Below are positions 24,678 to 32,190 of a stretch of DNA of 34,870 bases, piece by piece. Position numbers and translations under genes: made by a program. This DNA is from an uncultured Veillonella sp. (lineage in GTDB: Bacteria > Bacillota > Negativicutes > Veillonellales > Veillonellaceae): the NCBI GenBank assembly GCA_900550455.1, contig URSE01000004.1, forward strand, positions 1 to 34,870, read 5' to 3'. Numbering within the stretch: position 1 is the first letter of the stretch; every line of letters starts with the position of its first letter. The notes beneath the pieces are model-generated. The model saw only the letters and a list, made by a program, of their open reading frames with translations, ran no database searches and was not told the DNA's origin.

Positions 24678-25235
24678 TTAAGCCTTTCTTTCTTCTGCAA
24701 AAACAGAGGCTACATGGCCATCGCCAGCTGTTGCATGGGCCACATCTTGAGCCGCTTCCTCCGCAATAGCTTCAGTAGGGTCGACTTGTTTTTTGAGGTT
24801 AACCGCCTTTTCAATGAAGAGATGACCCTCTAAATGATCAATCTCATGCTGGAAGATACGAGCCAAAAATCCTTCCGCCTCAATGCGGAGCTTCTTATTA
24901 TTGGGATCAATAGCGGTAACAGTCACCTTTTCATAGCGTTCTACATCACCAAAGTAGCCCGGTACAGACAAACAACCTTCCGGCCCCCATTGGGATCCTT
25001 CTCCCTTGATGATTTGTGGATTAATGAGTGCTTGTAAGCCATTGCCGTCATCCACTACGATAATGCGCTTGGATACACCTACTTGTGGTGCAGCTAAGCC
25101 CACTCCATCAGTCTTATACATGGTTTCCGCCATATCCTCGATGAAGGCGCGCATTTTTTTATTGACGTGGTCCACCGGTTGGGCCACTTGTTTCAACACA
25201 GGATGCCCTGCTTTTAATACTTCTAACACAGCCAT
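24678..25235 (-). CDS. def: Peptide deformylase
   Basis: Def removes the N-formyl group from nascent proteins. The start is placed at the ATG at 25235 (185 residues, MAVLEVLKAG), which has AAGGAG at a 6-base spacing; the longer in-frame start overlaps the end of priA. All three motifs are visible: GVGLAAPQVG, EGCLSVPG (metal-binding Cys) and QHEIDHLEG (metal-binding His pair and catalytic Glu). The protein extends about 30 residues beyond the usual core with an Ala/Glu-rich tail that has no recognisable motif. It starts 10 bases after the priA stop, so loss of full priA translation might affect it. Confidence 0.95.
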   Translation of the reverse strand: MAVLEVLKAGHPVLKQVAQPVDHVNKKMRAFIEDMAETMYKTDGVGLAAPQVGVSKRIIVVDDGNGLQALINPQIIKGEGSQWGPEGCLSVPGYFGDVERYEKVTVTAIDPNNKKLRIEAEGFLARIFQHEIDHLEGHLFIEKAVNLKKQVDPTEAIAEEAAQDVAHATAGDGHVASVFAEERKA

Positions 25236-25245
25236 ATCTATCTCC

Positions 25246-27418
25246 TTATTGCGGGTCCACATCAATGATGAGGTCCTCTTGTTTGTAAATCCAGGATTCT
25301 TCTATATATGCCTTAATAGGATCTAGGTCCCGGCCCCGGATCATGATGGAAACTCGATAGAAGTCACGAACCATTTTGACCGTACTTTCATAGGGACCCA
25401 TGACATCTACATTAGCCTTATCACTATGGGCCAATAAATCATCCATTATGGCCTGAGCAATAGTCTGAGCCTTGGACTGATCCTTATGCCTAACCACTAG
25501 GTGAATCATCTGTCCAAATGGTGGATAGCCTAAGGCCTGACGATTGTGAATTTCTTCTTTGTAAAAGCCCTTATAATCATGTGCTTTGCTCTTAATTATA
25601 GCATAATTTAAGGGATTATAAGTTTGTATAACTACAGATCCCGACTTGGAACCTCGCCCTGCGCGACCAGCTGTTTGAGTTAAGAGGTCAAAAGTACGTT
25701 CTGCTGCTGTATAAACCGGTATATTGAGGACAGAATCAGCCGTCAACCCCGACAGCGGTCACATTGGAAAAGTCGTGGCCCTTAGAGACCATTTGAGTTC
25801 CTAGAAGAATATCAAAACGACCTTCCTTAAATCCATGTAAGATAGCTTCTGTTTGTCCCTTGCGAAGGGCCACATCTTGATCTAATCGGGCTACACGAGC
25901 TCGAGGAAACCGTTTTTTTAGCTCTTCTTCCACCTTTTGCGTGCCTGATCCAAAAAATTTGATTTTCTGAGAACCACAGACCGGACATGTCTTCGGAATG
26001 GGCCTATGGTAATCGCAATAGTGACACTTAAGCTCTTCTTGATCTCGATGGTAAACCATAGAAACCTGGCAATGTGGGCATGTCACAGCGGTCCCACAAG
26101 ACCGGCACATGACGAAAGTCGAATAGCCCCGACGGTTAAGTAGAATAATCATCTGCTCCCTCTTAGCCAAAGTACTTTCTAGTAAGTTAGCAAGGTCATC
26201 AGAGAACACTGAATAATTCCCCCGTAGAAGCTCCTCCTCCATATCGACGATAGTCACCTTAGGCAAGGCTTGGTCTAAGATACGTATAGGCATCTCTAAG
26301 AGGGTATAGTCACCCTTCTGAGCCCGGTAATAGGAAGCTACCGATGGCGTAGCAGACCCTAATATTAGGGGGCAGTGATGATATTGAGCACGCCATTCAG
26401 CTACATTGCGAGCATGGTAACGAACCATATCCTCCTGTTTATAAGAAGGATCATGTTCCTCATCTAACACAATGAGACCTATATCTTCCGCAGGAGCAAA
26501 AACAGCTGATCGTGCGCCGATTATGATGTGGCTGTCCTTGCGCCGAATTCGTTCCCAGTTATTATTACGCTGGGGCAGCGTAATCTTAGAGTGGAAAACA
26601 ACTACCTCGTCCCCAAAAATCTCCACGAAACGTTGGACTATTTGATCTGTTAAGACAATTTCAGGCACTAAGATGATAGCGGTCTTATCCTCCTTAAGGC
26701 ACTCTTGAGCGGCTCGGATATAGACCTGAGTCTTACCTGATCCCGTCACACCGTGGAGAAGAAAGGTCTCTTGACGACCATCTTTCATAGCTGCTTGAAC
26801 AGGCTTAAATACGGAGATTTGTTGAGCCGTCAAAGGTACATCATGACTGGTTATATGGTCAAACTTTGTCTTGGTTGCCGCATATCGTTCCTCTAGACCT
26901 ACGGACTCCAATCGGCTGACGGCCTTAATAACAGGACCAGAGAATTCCAGACGCAAGTTCTTCTTAGTTTGAGGTCCATGGTCTAGGAGATATTGAATTA
27001 ATTTCGCCTGAGCCTTGGCCCGACTAGCTACCAAATCAGGACTAAGCCCTTCCAAGGGGATGAGCCACTCTTCACGAGCAGGTTCGTAAGACTTCATGGT
27101 TTTTTGGGTGGTGAAGAGCGGCAAGACTTCCCCATAGGAAATCAAAAAATAGTGGGACATCATCTTAGCTGTATCAAGCATTTCTTGCGTAAACCAAGGC
27201 TCTTTATCCAACACCATTTGAATCGTTCGAAGCTTATAAGGAAAGGTCTTATCCGTTTCATAGCAGGAGATAACTAAGCCTTCTTCTCGTTCCGATCTGA
27301 GGGGAACCAGGACCCGCGTTCCTGTAGCAATAATCCCCATTGATTCAGGCACCTCATAGGTATAGGTATCATGCAGTTGTTTGGTCGGTCTATTGAGAAT
27401 AATCTCAGCTACAATCAC
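25246..27418 (-). pseudogene. priA: Primosomal replication helicase PriA, interrupted by a frameshift
   Basis: PriA restarts stalled replication forks by loading DnaB at forked DNA. The first 560 codons, from a GTG at 27418 with AAGGAGG 8 bases ahead, hold the 3'BD domain, the Walker A motif GVTGSGKTQ and the DEEH box. The paired zinc-binding cysteines (CRSCG, CPHC, CHYC, CPVC) and the block TQMVSKGHDF follow. The frame then ends at a TGA (25738-25736) just after VTAVGVDG. The rest continues in another frame as TADSVLNIPVY, then TQTAGRAGRG (helicase motif VI) and the normal C-terminus to 25246. The break maps to GGGGTTGACG around 25750-25741. Without motif VI the first product should be inactive. 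This could be a true mutation, recoding or a sequencing error. Confidence 0.9.
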
Positions 27419-27447
27419 CTAGTCCACCTCCTTAATTAAGTCTTTTT

Positions 27448-27476
27448 ATTATAGCATTTTGCCTAGGTCTAGACAA
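27448..27476 (-). promoter_or_regulatory. Promoter of the priA-def-fmt operon
   Basis: On the minus strand TTGTCT (27476-27471) and TATAAT (27453-27448) are 17 bases apart, and TGC directly before the -10 gives an extended -10. Transcription would begin near 27441, about 23 bases before the priA GTG. The -35 overlaps the U tract of the metK terminator, so the two units are packed tightly. Confidence 0.75.
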
Positions 27477-27512
27477 AAACAAGCCCCCTAAGAGAGCTCT
27501 CTTAGGGGGCTT
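27470..27512 (-). terminator. Strong terminator of metK
   Basis: A perfect 32-base palindrome (27481-27512, AAGCCCCCTAAGAGAG and its complement) forms a GC-rich stem of at least 14 bp. On the minus strand it is followed by GTTTTTGTC. It begins 9 bases after the metK stop. Confidence 0.92.
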
Positions 27513-27521
27513 ATGATCTGA

Positions 27522-28712
27522 TTATAAACCTGCTTCTTTACGAAGAATGTCAGCTTTATCAGTGCGTTCCCAAGGAAGGTCCACATCTGTGCGGCCGAAA
27601 TGACCATAAGCAGCAGTCTTGCGATAATGAGGTTTTAAGAGATCAAGCATTTCAATGATACCTGCTGGACGCAAGTCAAAGTGTTTATTGATAAGTTCTT
27701 GAATTTTTTCTTCCGATACTTTTGCTGTGCCGAAGGTATCCACTAATACGGATACTGGTTTTGCAACGCCAATAGCATAAGCAACTTGCACTTCACAACG
27801 ATCTGCCAAACCAGCAGCTACAACATTTTTTGCCACATAACGAGTAGCGTAAGCGGCAGAACGGTCAACCTTGGAAGGATCCTTACCGGAGAAGGCACCA
27901 CCACCATGACGGGCCATACCACCATAAGTATCAACAATAATCTTACGGCCAGTCAAACCTGCATCACCATGTGGACCACCAATTACAAAACGACCAGTTG
28001 GATTGATGAAATATTTGGTGTTTTCATCAACGAAGTCTGCTGGAAGTACAGCATCAATGACGTATTTTTTCAAGTCTTTTTCGATTTGTTCCCGTGTTAC
28101 TTCTGGGCTGTGTTGTGTAGAAATAACAATGGTATCAATGCGCTTAGGCACGCCATTTACATATTCTACAGTCACTTGCGTCTTACCGTCTGGGCGGAGA
28201 TAGGATAAGGTGTTATCCTTACGTACTGCAGACAATTGACGGGACAAGCGATGGGCCAAAGAGATTGGCATAGGCATCAATTCAGGTGTTTCATTAGATG
28301 CATAGCCAAACATCATGCCTTGGTCACCAGCACCGATCTTATCAAATGCTTCTGCATTACCTTCTTTAACTTCCAAGGAGTCGTCAACGCCCATAGCAAT
28401 ATCAGCGGATTGTTCGTCAAGGGATACCAAGACGCCACAAGTATCGCAATCAAAGCCGTATTTAGCGCGGGTATAACCGATATCGCGAATGGTATCGCGA
28501 GCGATACGAGGGATGTCCACGTATGTATTGGTAGAAATTTCACCTACTACGTGAACGAGACCTGTCGTCACCAATGTTTCACAAGCTACGCGCGCATGTG
28601 GATCTTTTGCGATGATTGCATCCAATACAGCATCGGAGATTTGGTCAGCAATTTTATCAGGATGACCTTCCGTTACGGATTCAGATGTAAAGAACATATG
28701 TTTATCTGCCAT
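27522..28712 (-). CDS. metK: S-adenosylmethionine synthetase
   Basis: MetK makes SAM from methionine and ATP as a homotetramer. The 396 residues have the family length. Visible blocks are SESVTEGHPDKIADQISDAV at the N-terminus, GAGDQGMMFGYA, and GGGAFSGKDPSKVDRSAAY in the phosphate-binding region. The ATG at 28712 has AGGAGG 6 bases ahead. It is monocistronic: its own promoter, a SAM-I riboswitch in its leader and a strong terminator after it. High SAM would therefore switch it off, which fits the SAM-using enzymes and methionine genes elsewhere in the window. Confidence 0.98.
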   Translation of the reverse strand: MADKHMFFTSESVTEGHPDKIADQISDAVLDAIIAKDPHARVACETLVTTGLVHVVGEISTNTYVDIPRIARDTIRDIGYTRAKYGFDCDTCGVLVSLDEQSADIAMGVDDSLEVKEGNAEAFDKIGAGDQGMMFGYASNETPELMPMPISLAHRLSRQLSAVRKDNTLSYLRPDGKTQVTVEYVNGVPKRIDTIVISTQHSPEVTREQIEKDLKKYVIDAVLPADFVDENTKYFINPTGRFVIGGPHGDAGLTGRKIIVDTYGGMARHGGGAFSGKDPSKVDRSAAYATRYVAKNVVAAGLADRCEVQVAYAIGVAKPVSVLVDTFGTAKVSEEKIQELINKHFDLRPAGIIEMLDLLKPHYRKTAAYGHFGRTDVDLPWERTDKADILRKEAGL

Positions 28713-28728
28713 TATTTCCTCCTATACG

Positions 28729-28763
28729 AAAAAAAGGCCCTTCGTTAGCTCATGAAGGACCTT
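28729..28763 (-). terminator. Intrinsic terminator of the metK riboswitch (expression platform)
   Basis: On the minus strand AAGGTCCTTC (28763-28754) pairs with GAAGGGCCTT (28743-28734) around a 10-base loop and is followed by seven Ts (28735-28729). It directly follows the aptamer and ends 16 bases before the metK ATG. SAM binding should stabilise the aptamer's P1 stem and let this hairpin form, giving premature termination. Confidence 0.88.
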
Positions 28764-28863
28764 CCCATCTTGCGGCAATATTGCCGTCGGAATTAGCACC
28801 TTTCCCCTTAGGGGTGGGTTGCTGTAGTTTCACAGGGCCTGTCCCTCCACTACTCTAGATGAG
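28764..28863 (-). ncRNA. SAM-I (S-box) riboswitch upstream of metK
   Basis: The minus-strand leader carries the S-box core in order. P1 is CTCATCT (28863-28857) with AGATGGG (28770-28764). It is followed by AGTGGAGGGACAGGCCCTGTGAA (junction and P2 start, 28853-28831), CAGCAACC, a P3 arm with CCCCTAAGGGG, then AAGGTGCTAATTCC and a GGCAATATTGCC P4 hairpin. This closely matches the Rfam SAM-I consensus as I know it. It precedes metK, a classic S-box target. Mechanism (transcription termination) follows from the adjacent U-tailed hairpin. Confidence 0.95.
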
Positions 28864-28874
28864 TTAACGAGGTA

Positions 28875-28903
28875 ATTATAGAGTTTTTTTCATCTAAAAG
28901 CAA
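28875..28903 (-). promoter_or_regulatory. Promoter of the metK riboswitch transcript
   Basis: On the minus strand TTGCTT (28903-28898) and a consensus TATAAT (28880-28875) are exactly 17 bases apart. Transcription would start near 28868, a few bases before the first base of the riboswitch P1 stem. Confidence 0.85.
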
Positions 28904-28919
28904 GTGTTTTATATCACAC

Positions 28920-29015
28920 TCACGACTTTATTAGCCTATAATTACACTCGTCGTTACTTACTAACTTTTCCGCATAGGCCAAGACCGACTTATAAGCTTG
29001 TTGAATAGCAAACAC
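28920..29015 (-). CDS. Candidate 31-residue small ORF between coaBC and metK
   Basis: A GTG at 29015 is preceded by GAGG at an 8-base spacing. It opens a 31-codon frame (starting MFAIQQAYKSVLAYAEKLVS) that stops at 28920, shortly before the metK promoter. The amino-acid composition looks protein-like (an amphipathic helix is likely), and it begins 17 bases after the coaBC stop, so it could be co-transcribed with coaBC. It may equally be a chance frame or a decayed gene end. I do not recognise it. The rest of 28713-29032 holds the metK leader, riboswitch and promoter. Confidence 0.25.
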   Translation of the reverse strand: MFAIQQAYKSVLAYAEKLVSNDECNYRLIKS

Positions 29016-29032
29016 GTAGACTGCCTCACATT

Positions 29033-30244
29033 TTAATCAATAATCCCTGAAAGGGCCGCTAAAATATGGGCTGCCATTTGAACCTTAGTCATGTGGGGAA
29101 TGACCTCTTGACCCCCATCTGGATAGAGGATGTAACCTTCATTGGTGTCTACATTAAAGCCTCCATCTGATTTAGATACATCATTAGCCACCAACATATC
29201 TAAATTCTTTTTGGTCACCTTAGCCTGACCGTAGGCCACTAGATTTTGGGTTTCCGCTGCAAAGCCTACTAAAATTTGATGACTTTTAGTCTTGCCTAGA
29301 GACTCCAAAATATCTGGATTTTTAATCAATTTCAAGGTCATAGATTCCATCTTCTTGATCTTATGGTCTTCTACATGGGCAACTCGAAAATCTGCCACTG
29401 CCGCTGCCATGATAACTACATCCACCTGGTCATAACGCGCTTCTACAGCCTCCTTCATGGTTTGGGCGGAATCCACCTTGACGAAGTCTATCCCACTTGG
29501 AACTGGTAGCTTAGTAGGGGCCGATACCAAGATAGTCTTTGCTCCTGCCGACTGTGCCAACTGTGCTAAGGCATAGCCCATTTTACCAGACGAATGATTG
29601 CCGATATAACGGACAGGATCAATAGCCTCTTGGGTGCCACCGGCAGTAATGAGGATTGTTTTACCCTTTAGCTTAGATAGGTCATAGGTTTGGCCCACCA
29701 AGTTAGCCTCCAACCAAGCCACAATCTTTTCTGGATCTGGAAGGCGACCTATGTCCGTAACCCCACAAGCCAACCAGCCAGTATCAGGCTCTAGAAAATG
29801 GTAGCCTAAATCTCTGAGGCCCGTGATATTACGTTGAACGATAGGATTCCGATACATACCACTATTCATCGCGGGACAGATAAATTTAGGAGCCTCTGTA
29901 GCCATAATGGTAGTCGATAGCATATCATCGGCAATACCGTTATATATCTTACCAATTATATTAGCTGTAGCGGGAACCACTAAGTAGGCATCCGCCCAAG
30001 TAGCTAGTGCTATGTGCTCCACATTCCAATCATGGATTTCCTCCCACATATCTATGGCCACAGGATGACCAGATATTTCGCCAAAAGTCATAGGTGTAGC
30101 AATATGGGTGGCGTGTTCCGTCATGACAACCTTAACTTGCGCCCCCTTCTTACGTAGCCGCGATACTACTTCGATGGCCTTATAGGCCGCAATACCACCG
30201 GTAACGCCGACGATGATATGTTTATCCTGGAGTGACTGAACCAT
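29033..30244 (-). CDS. coaBC: Bifunctional phosphopantothenoylcysteine decarboxylase / phosphopantothenate-cysteine ligase
   Basis: This two-domain enzyme performs two steps of coenzyme A synthesis. From the ATG at 30244 (403 residues, MVQSLQDKHI, with GAGG 5 bases ahead), the FMN-binding CoaC half covers about 1-180. It contains VGVTGGIAAYKA, the PAMNSGMY substrate-clamp motif and the catalytic cysteine block ACGVTDIGRLPDP. The CoaB half starts near residue 188 with ILITAGGTQEAIDPVRYIGN and HSSGKMGYALA for nucleotide binding. The longer in-frame start lies in the preceding hairpin region and lacks a ribosome binding site. It follows rpoZ as the last assured gene of the yicC-gmk-rpoZ-coaBC unit, a common order. 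Confidence 0.95.
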   Translation of the reverse strand: MVQSLQDKHIIVGVTGGIAAYKAIEVVSRLRKKGAQVKVVMTEHATHIATPMTFGEISGHPVAIDMWEEIHDWNVEHIALATWADAYLVVPATANIIGKIYNGIADDMLSTTIMATEAPKFICPAMNSGMYRNPIVQRNITGLRDLGYHFLEPDTGWLACGVTDIGRLPDPEKIVAWLEANLVGQTYDLSKLKGKTILITAGGTQEAIDPVRYIGNHSSGKMGYALAQLAQSAGAKTILVSAPTKLPVPSGIDFVKVDSAQTMKEAVEARYDQVDVVIMAAAVADFRVAHVEDHKIKKMESMTLKLIKNPDILESLGKTKSHQILVGFAAETQNLVAYGQAKVTKKNLDMLVANDVSKSDGGFNVDTNEGYILYPDGGQEVIPHMTKVQMAAHILAALSGIID

Positions 30245-30266
30245 AACAACCTCACGAGAACGAAGA

Positions 30267-30290
30267 GAAACCTGACCAAGGCCAGGTTTC
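30267..30290 (-). other. Short hairpin between rpoZ and coaBC
   Basis: GAAACCTG (30267-30274) pairs with CAGGTTTC (30283-30290) over 8 bp. On the minus strand the sequence after it is TCTTCG, with no U run, so it is probably not a real terminator. It may be a weak attenuator, an RNA-processing site or chance. Confidence 0.3.
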
Positions 30291-30310
30291 ACAAATTACC
30301 TATAAAGATA

Positions 30311-30523
30311 TTATTTAATACCTTCTGTTGTACGGATGTATCCGATTTTATCTTCTGCAATTTCATGCATAGCCAAGGATACAGGCTTTTCAGTTGGATG
30401 TACAGCTGCCAAGCATTGGTCGCCATCGATCAATTGACGAGCCCGTTTAGCTGCCAAAGACACCAATGTATACTTGCTGTCAACGCGTTTTTCAAGTTCT
30501 GTAAGTCTAGGTTCTACCATCAT
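30311..30523 (-). CDS. rpoZ: RNA polymerase omega subunit
   Basis: Omega helps fold and assemble the beta-prime subunit of RNA polymerase. The small protein (70 residues from the ATG at 30523) shows the family pattern of SKYTLVSLAAKRARQL near the N-terminus, followed by a VSLAMHEIAEDKI block. AAGGAG in the end of gmk lies 11 bases before this ATG; a TTG at 30532 and a second ATG at 30520 are other possible starts. The gmk-rpoZ-coaBC order is standard in Firmicutes and supports the call. Confidence 0.92.
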   Translation of the reverse strand: MMVEPRLTELEKRVDSKYTLVSLAAKRARQLIDGDQCLAAVHPTEKPVSLAMHEIAEDKIGYIRTTEGIK

Positions 30524-30528
30524 AATGA

Positions 30529-31158
30529 TCAATTCTCCTTGCTATCCATGTACTGTTTGTAAATAAACTGAATTTTTTCTTTGTTACGACTAATTTTACA
30601 GGATTCTGCCCGTAAAATGGAAGCGGTTTTCTCCGTCGCCTCATCTAAATCGTCATTAACAACGATGTAATCGTAGCGATGGGCCAAAGCTAATTCGGAA
30701 CAAGCCAAGGACAAACGCTTGTCGATGACCTCTTCAGAATCGGTAGCTCGCCCTCGTAGCCGGGCGGACAATTCCGTCAAGGACGGCGGCACGATGTAGA
30801 TAAAAATAGCATCGCTATAACGCTCTTTCACCTGCATAGCCCCTTGAATATCAATTTCAAGGAGAACACTTTTACCTTGATCTAAGAGATCCATCACATG
30901 CTTCTTTGGCGTACCATAGTAGTTGTCGTATACCTTTGCATATTCAAGAAAGGCGTCTTCTTTGAGGAGTTCTTCAAATTCCTCTTTATCGCGGAAAAAG
31001 TAATTAACCCCTTCCACTTCGCCTACACGAGGCTGTCGCGTAGTCATAGACACAGAATACGTCAAATTAGGCATTTCCGCGCGCAAACGGGAACAAATAG
31101 TTCCCTTACCTGCCCCAGAGGGGCCGGATAAGACAATGAGTAACCCTCTATCTGACAT
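30529..31158 (-). CDS. gmk: Guanylate kinase
   Basis: Gmk phosphorylates GMP to GDP. The 209 residues have the family length. The P-loop GPSGAGKGT lies at about 12-20, followed by the GMP-binding region TTRQPRVGEVEGVNYFF, YYGTPK, and LLEIDIQGAMQVK. The ATG at 31158 follows AGGAG at a 6-base spacing, 37 bases after the yicC stop. Between yicC and gmk many Firmicutes have remA (DUF370); it is absent here. Confidence 0.97.
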   Translation of the reverse strand: MSDRGLLIVLSGPSGAGKGTICSRLRAEMPNLTYSVSMTTRQPRVGEVEGVNYFFRDKEEFEELLKEDAFLEYAKVYDNYYGTPKKHVMDLLDQGKSVLLEIDIQGAMQVKERYSDAIFIYIVPPSLTELSARLRGRATDSEEVIDKRLSLACSELALAHRYDYIVVNDDLDEATEKTASILRAESCKISRNKEKIQFIYKQYMDSKEN

Positions 31159-31195
31159 GCTCAGCTCCTAAACTTATTGAACAATGGCGTAGAAA

Positions 31196-32077
31196 TTATT
31201 CTACATTTTGTATTTGTTCTCTCACTTTTTCCAGCTCACATTTGAGTTGAACCACACAATCCGTTATGGTCGCATCCGATGCCTTGGAGCCCATGGTATT
31301 GGCCTCTCTGTTCATCTCTTGAATAATAAAATCCAACTTGCGGCCGATAGAATTCGATTGTGCTAGTGTGTTTTTCAATTGTATCACATGAGACCTAAAT
31401 CTTACAATTTCTTCAGTAATATCCGTCTTGTCAGCCAACATGGCCACCTCTTGAAGGAAGCGATCCTCATTGATACTAAGGTCAGTATCAGCCAGTAGTT
31501 CTTGAATTCGTTCCTTGAGGTATCTACTGTAATTATCGATAGCCTTTTGCTTGCGATCATCGATAAGATCAATCATGGCTTTCATGTTTCCTAGACGGTC
31601 ACACACATCGGATCCTATAATATCCCCTTCTCGGCACCGCATGGTTGAAAGCTGTTCTAGAGCCGGCTTAGCAGCAGCTAACACGATTGCTTTAAGGTTT
31701 TCATCATCTCTACCTTGATCAATCCGTTGGATCCAATCAGGAGCAATCTGCATGACCGCAGCAAGAGGAACTTCCTCAGGAGAAGTATAGAATCCCTCCT
31801 CTACCAGCATCTGGCAAACCTGATTCTTCAAGGCCCTATTGATGGTCATCGATTGCTGACGATTGCCGACTTCTTGTAAAGTCACCAGAACATCTACCTT
31901 CCCCCTTTGAATATAGGAAGAAATCAATTGCCGTAAGTCCCCCTCCACAGAACCTATGCGACTATTAGATTTGATAAAGATATCACAATAGCGAGCATTG
32001 ACGCTCTTAATTTCTAGGGTACATGACAAACCATCTTCTTCAATGGTAGCACACCCAAAACCTGTCATAGACTTCAT
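31196..32077 (-). CDS. yicC: YicC family endoribonuclease
   Basis: This 293-residue protein belongs to the YicC/YloC family; E. coli YicC is an RNase implicated in small-RNA turnover. The family start MKSMTGFG is exact, followed by EIKSVNARYCDIFIK. The C-terminal part shows LDFIIQEMNREANTMGSK, the conserved YicC C-terminal block, and a helix-rich end. The ATG at 32077 has GGGAG about 4 bases ahead. It is the first gene of the yicC-gmk-rpoZ-coaBC unit and is divergent from rqcH across 113 bases. No strong promoter for it stands out in that gap. Confidence 0.93.
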   Translation of the reverse strand: MKSMTGFGCATIEEDGLSCTLEIKSVNARYCDIFIKSNSRIGSVEGDLRQLISSYIQRGKVDVLVTLQEVGNRQQSMTINRALKNQVCQMLVEEGFYTSPEEVPLAAVMQIAPDWIQRIDQGRDDENLKAIVLAAAKPALEQLSTMRCREGDIIGSDVCDRLGNMKAMIDLIDDRKQKAIDNYSRYLKERIQELLADTDLSINEDRFLQEVAMLADKTDITEEIVRFRSHVIQLKNTLAQSNSIGRKLDFIIQEMNREANTMGSKASDATITDCVVQLKCELEKVREQIQNVE

Positions 32078-32137
32078 GAATCTCCCTCGATTCCCTAGGT
32101 TACAGATTTACTTACTCGTGTATGCCTATTGTAACAC

Positions 32138-32166
32138 TTTCAGAGACCCATAAAAATAGGTATACT
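32138..32166 (+). promoter_or_regulatory. Possible promoter of rqcH
   Basis: TATACT at 32161-32166 is a good -10 box, and TTTCAG at 32138-32143 is a weak -35 at a 17-base spacing. Transcription would start about 18 bases before the rqcH ATG. The -35 is poor, so the call is tentative. Confidence 0.35.
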
Positions 32167-32190
32167 AATACTATTAGAAAGGAGGCCCCT

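Noticed and set aside
25246..25746. Separate 166-residue gene downstream of priA
   Set aside because: It is the C-terminal part of PriA in a shifted frame (TQTAGRAGRG is helicase motif VI), without its own ribosome binding site.
28236..28748. 170-residue plus-strand ORF opposite metK
   Set aside because: It is a shadow of metK and runs into the riboswitch terminator, with no coding-like features.
28764..28863. T-box leader upstream of metK
   Set aside because: The AGGTGCTAATTCC and GGAGGGACAGGCCC blocks are S-box landmarks. The T-box TGGNACCGCG sequence and specifier stem are absent.
32122..32190. 23-residue N-terminal extension of RqcH
   Set aside because: It overlaps the likely promoter, has no ribosome binding site, and AAGGAGG clearly serves the ATG at 32191.
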